A stretch of 43,372 bases of DNA from Acidobacteriota bacterium (GTDB lineage: Bacteria; Acidobacteriota; Vicinamibacteria; Vicinamibacterales; CAVVIG01): assembly GCA_003222535.1 (NCBI GenBank), contig QHWJ01000199.1, forward strand, positions 1 through 43,372, written 5' to 3'. The notes below the pieces were generated by a model that did not search any database, was not told the DNA's origin, and saw only the letters and a list, made by a program, of their open reading frames with translations. The translations under genes and the position numbers were made by a program. How positions within the stretch are numbered: the first letter of the stretch is position 1; every line of letters begins with the position of its first letter. Below are positions 40,693 to 43,372 of the stretch, in pieces.

Positions 40693-41234
40693 AGGCGTAC
40701 GCCGTGCGCAGTGCGCTGGGCGCCGGAATGCTGTTCCTCTCGCCCGCGCTGTTACGAGGACAAGACGTCATCGGGATTCCCGTCGGCGAAACGCCTCCCG
40801 CTGTCACCCTGGAGAGCATGACTGGCGATTCTGTCGCGCTGTCGCGATGGATCGGCAAGAAGCCTGTCATCGTCGAATTCTGGGCGACGTGGTGCCCAAT
40901 CTGCGCCGAGCTGTTGCCGAGAATGGAAGCGGCGCAAAAGAAGTTCGGTGATCGCGCGGAGTTTCTCGTCGTGGCGGTCGCGGTGAATCAGAGCAAGAAC
41001 ACCGTGCGTCGCCATCTCGAGCGGCATCCGATGCCGTTCACGTTCCTGTGGGATGGGAATGGCGCGGCGGTAAGAGCGTTCGACGCTCCCTCTACTTCAT
41101 ACATCGCGGTTCTGGATACCCAGGGGAAAGTCGTCTACACGGGCGTTGGTGCAGACCAAAACGTCGAAGCGGCGATTGAGGCAGCCCTTCGCCGCCCCAT
41201 CGCCGCCCCTTCGCCGCCCCTTCGCCGCCCTTAA
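40686..41234 (+). CDS. TlpA-like thioredoxin-fold protein
   Basis: Secreted or membrane-anchored thiol-disulfide oxidoreductase that likely accepts electrons from the CcdA partner. The 182 residues have an N-terminal hydrophobic signal (about residues 6-24) and the active-site motif WCPIC in IVEFWATWCPICAELLPRM. The cis-Pro loop lies in FDAPSTSYIAVLD. The C-terminal 13 residues are a CGCCCC-word repeat product (RRPIAAPSPPLRRP). It overlaps the convergent peroxiredoxin stop by 4 bp. Confidence 0.92.
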   Translation: MVKAYAVRSALGAGMLFLSPALLRGQDVIGIPVGETPPAVTLESMTGDSVALSRWIGKKPVIVEFWATWCPICAELLPRMEAAQKKFGDRAEFLVVAVAVNQSKNTVRRHLERHPMPFTFLWDGNGAAVRAFDAPSTSYIAVLDTQGKVVYTGVGADQNVEAAIEAALRRPIAAPSPPLRRP

Positions 41235-41800
41235 CGCGCCGTTGTATCCGCAGGCACCAGTTTGTTAATGGCAGCTCCGAGTTCAGTGTAGCTCGTCGGA
41301 TCGATTTCCCGGAACGGCGTCGCCCGATAGGCGATTCTCCCGTCCGGTCCTACCAGGAACAGATTGCGGTTGTCGAGCTTGTACTGGGCATTGTACGCCC
41401 CGTATGTCTTCCCGACCGCTGAGCCGGTATCACTCCCAAAGAGGACCGGGTAGTCCGCGTCCCGCGCCCAAGAGGCGAGTGCCGTGTCGACATCGGCGCT
41501 GATGGCGATGAGGACCACGTTGCGGCCGTTTCTGAAGACCTGTGCGTACTGATCACGGTACGCATTCATTTGGATCGTTCAGCCACGCGTTCGCGCTTTG
41601 AAGAAGAACGCGAGGACGACCGTCTTCCCCTTGTAGTTGCTGAGCCGTACCGGGTTTTTGAGCGTCCCGTAGCGCGTTGCGCCGGGGATCGCGAAGTCGG
41701 GCGCGACGACGCCGACCTCGAGCGCCGGCGGACCCGGTGGCGGTGCGGGAGGCGCCGCTGGCTGCTGCATCAACGCGGCAAGAACGAGTGTCATGACCAC
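41231..41800 (-). CDS. Selenocysteine-containing peroxiredoxin (predicted), AhpC/TSA-Bcp type
   Basis: Thiol/selenol peroxidase. The N-terminal part reads GVVAPDFAIPGATRYGTLKN and VVLAFFFKARTRG, and after an in-frame TGA (41579-41581) the same frame continues TIQMNAYRDQYAQVFRNGR, VVLIAISADVDTALASWARD, DYPVLFGSDTGSAVGKTYGA and LFLVGPDGRIAYRA. The TGA replaces exactly the peroxidatic Cys in the usual TPGCT motif (here TRG-U-T). No indel is present. A SECIS-like hairpin follows. The GTG at 41798-41800 has AAGGA 7 nt upstream; TTG 41825-41827 is alternative. The N-terminus is hydrophobic then Pro-rich, suggesting export. The alternative reading is a nonsense mutation at the catalytic codon. Confidence 0.78.
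41543..41581 (-). promoter_or_regulatory. UGA codon and SECIS-like hairpin
   Basis: Read on the minus strand: TGA (41581-41579), 14 nt, then stem TGCGTAC (41564-41558), loop CGTGATCA (41557-41550) and stem GTACGCA (41549-41543), seven perfect pairs. The loop's second base is G followed by T, and that G is 22 nt after the TGA, within the range expected for bacterial SECIS elements. Sec machinery is not in the window. Confidence 0.68.
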
Positions 41801-41864
41801 GACGATGTCCTTGTTGTGTGCGGGCAATAATCTACTTGTCCGGCGGGTTCCCCGCCTCCTCCCG

Positions 41865-42404
41865 CTATGCCACGCCTGCGACGTGGTACCGCGTTCTCAA
41901 GATCTCGACATGGTGCCGCTCATGTCCCGGTAGCATGAACGCGAGCGCGCGCACGCTCACCGGCTTGCCGCTCGCCGTGCCGCGGCGGCGCCACGCATCG
42001 GTGTCGAACGTGCGGAGTAGGGCGAGCGTCGCCGCCCGGGCGGTGCGCAGCTCGCCGACGAGATCGGCGAGCGAGCGGTCATCGAATTTGGCGACGGGGA
42101 CGTAGGCGTTTTCGTCGAATCCCGGCAGCGGGGTCGTGTCGCCGCGCGCGATGCGCAGCGCGCGGTAGGCCATGATGCGCTCGATGTCGGCGAGATGCCC
42201 CACGACTTCCTTGATGCTCCACTTGCCGCGGTCGTAGCGATACATCGCGTCCGTCTCGGAGAGGCCGCGCAGCAGCGTGGCCGTGTCCTCGATTTGCGCC
42301 GCGCACGCGGTGACAGGATCGAGCTCGGGGACCCGCTTGATGTAACCGACGTAATGCGACGGAATCTCGTCGGGCTCGGGACGTCCCACGATGCGGGTGC
42401 TCAC
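41865..42404 (-). CDS. DinB-like metal-binding four-helix protein
   Basis: The 179 residues match the DinB/YfiT-type fold often used in thiol-dependent transferases: KWSIKEVVGHLADIERIMAYRALRIARGD in the second helix region, and the C-terminal LPGHERHHVEILRTRYH, giving the three likely metal-binding His. The GTG start is at 42402-42404. The stop codon region is 3' of the peroxiredoxin start. It overlaps the next gene's stop by 4 bp. Exact thiol and substrate are unknown. Confidence 0.85.
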   Translation of the reverse strand: MSTRIVGRPEPDEIPSHYVGYIKRVPELDPVTACAAQIEDTATLLRGLSETDAMYRYDRGKWSIKEVVGHLADIERIMAYRALRIARGDTTPLPGFDENAYVPVAKFDDRSLADLVGELRTARAATLALLRTFDTDAWRRRGTASGKPVSVRALAFMLPGHERHHVEILRTRYHVAGVA

Positions 42405-42898
42405 GGCGATTTCCCGTCGAGCTCCGTGAGCGCCATCGCTTTCACGGTTTTGCCTTCACCGGTCATAATGCGGCGGTGGTAATCCACCTGGCCAAGATGG
42501 TAGGCGAGATGCGTCGCGAAGTGCGCGAGAAAGGCGCCCGTAGAGGAGCTGACGCCGCCGACCTTTTCGGGAAACGGTTTGCGGAGGTCCTCTTCGCTGA
42601 TCTTGCTCATGCCCACTTCCACCGCCGCAATCGCGTTGTCGATCTCGTGCAGCAGCTCGGCGCGCGGAATGTCGCGGCTGGCGAACTCTGCGTCGCGGTT
42701 CCGCACGTAGCCGTTCTTGCCGAGCACGTTGCCGAGGAAGTACTGGAGATTGCCGGCGAGATGGAGCGCGAGATTCCCGCCCGGGTTCGCGATCCCCGCG
42801 GGGATCTCCCACAGGTCTTCGTCGCTGGGATACGATTCGATCTCGCGCCGCAGCGCCTTCAGCTCGCGTGTGATGACGTTGGTGATCCAGTCTTTCAT
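42401..42898 (-). CDS. DinB/DUF1572-like protein
   Basis: The 165 residues begin MKDWITNVITRELKALRREI (ATG 42896-42898). The middle has NLALHLAGNLQYFLGNVL, and the end has AFLAHFATHLAYHLGQVDYHRRIM, giving the His pattern of DinB-like proteins. The longer frame upstream is antisense of the methyltransferase and was not used. With its neighbour it forms a small operon of overlapping genes transcribed after the methyltransferase. Confidence 0.85.
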   Translation of the reverse strand: MKDWITNVITRELKALRREIESYPSDEDLWEIPAGIANPGGNLALHLAGNLQYFLGNVLGKNGYVRNRDAEFASRDIPRAELLHEIDNAIAAVEVGMSKISEEDLRKPFPEKVGGVSSSTGAFLAHFATHLAYHLGQVDYHRRIMTGEGKTVKAMALTELDGKSP

Positions 42899-43372
42899 TC
42901 GATCCTCCCCACCCGCATGGCCACCGGCCAGCGCGCCAACCGTGATTGTCGCGGATCGCCCCAGAGCGGTCCGAGCTCGCTGACGAGACGCGCCACCGGA
43001 TCCTCGCCGTGGCGCTTGATGAACGCGCGCGTGGCCGACCACGTGCGCACGTACCCGGCGACGTCGTCGAGCGTCACGGGCTGCTCGATCACGAAGTCGG
43101 GTGCGGTGAATTCAGCGAACGGAAACTCGATGGTCTGGTAACGCTCCTCCGTGATCCGCCGTTCCGGCGGCCAATAAGGACCCACGGTGTTGCTGTAGAA
43201 GCGACGCACGATCTTGTCGATCGGCGGTGCGATCTCGAGCATCACATACGTCCACACCGCGATCACGCCGTTTGGCCGAAGGACACGCCGAACCTCGGTC
43301 CAAAATCGGGCGCGGTCGAACCAGTGCAGCGCCTGCGCCACCGTGACGAGATCCACCGATCGGTCGCCCAGG
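42895..43372 (-). CDS. SAM-dependent methyltransferase, class I (partial, N-terminus beyond window)
   Basis: The visible C-terminal about 158 residues include LGDRSVDLVTVAQALHWFDRARFWTEVRRVLRPNGVIAVWTY, the post-motif II/III region of a class I methyltransferase (type 11 family), followed by a C-terminal helical part ending RWPVAMRVGRIE. The glycine-rich SAM motif would lie beyond the right edge. Its stop overlaps the next gene's ATG (ATGA). Substrate is unknown. Confidence 0.88.
   Translation of the reverse strand, partial: LGDRSVDLVTVAQALHWFDRARFWTEVRRVLRPNGVIAVWTYVMLEIAPPIDKIVRRFYSNTVGPYWPPERRITEERYQTIEFPFAEFTAPDFVIEQPVTLDDVAGYVRTWSATRAFIKRHGEDPVARLVSELGPLWGDPRQSRLARWPVAMRVGRIE

Noticed and set aside
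41231-41569. Separate short thioredoxin-like gene starting at the ATG at 41567-41569
   Set aside because: It lacks the N-terminal half and catalytic site of the fold, has no ribosome-binding site, and is in frame with the upstream half through a single TGA.

Overview
The window is GC-rich chromosomal DNA, densely packed with genes, from a free-living, probably soil-dwelling bacterium. Long open antisense frames, frequent GTG/TTG starts and the gene mix (DUF4097 proteins, DUF6335, Ku, M1 and M20 peptidases, acyl-CoA dehydrogenases) suggest an Acidobacteriota lineage, possibly Vicinamibacteria. That placement is inferred from content; no rRNA or tRNA gene was seen to test it. No phage, transposase, CRISPR array or classical insertion sequence was found.

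Layout. 1-3052: broken ankyrin-repeat remnant and a secreted M1 aminopeptidase. 3074-6630: sulfite-assimilation operon (siroheme synthesis plus sulfite/nitrite reductase) behind a short cysteine-rich leader peptide and an intrinsic terminator, which looks like a cysteine attenuator. 6659-9353: hom-thrC behind a SAM-I riboswitch. 9455-12298: hsp20-degQ, divergent from efp-tdk. 12344-15430: membrane protein, Ku, four-helix-bundle protein, CDP-alcohol phosphatidyltransferase. 15512-20783: uvrC, site-2 protease, trpS, scpA, scpB, with short or overlapping junctions. 20850-26736: rluB and a hydrolase on the minus strand, then cmk, a DUF6335 gene, rpsA and an HU/IHF gene. 26849-32588: HIT protein and two acyl-CoA dehydrogenases around a broken asparaginase and a membrane glycosyltransferase-like gene. 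32585-39968: SPFH/NfeD pair, two DUF4097 proteins, S4 protein, M20 hydrolase, four-helix-bundle pseudogene, Fcy1-like cytosine deaminase and an SDR. 39997-41800: CcdA/TlpA thiol-redox pair, convergent with a peroxiredoxin whose catalytic cysteine codon is an in-frame TGA. 41865-43372: two DinB-like proteins and a partial methyltransferase.

Three things stand out. First, the peroxiredoxin TGA is followed at 14 nt by a 7-bp hairpin with a G-U apical loop, as expected of a bacterial SECIS, so it is probably a selenoprotein. Second, the leader peptide upstream of the siroheme/sulfite reductase operon has 7 Cys in 28 residues and a terminator about 30 nt after its stop. Third, many gene borders carry elements made of a 6-12 nt word repeated on one arm and its reverse complement on the other. 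The word differs from site to site, some elements run into gene ends, and two flank four-helix-bundle genes. In UvrC and homoserine dehydrogenase, other repeat cassettes are inserted in frame at surface-loop positions.

Functionally the window is mostly housekeeping (repair, chromosome segregation, translation, amino-acid biosynthesis) with redox and lipid accessory genes. Its unusual biology is in regulation and repeats rather than in a large novel operon.
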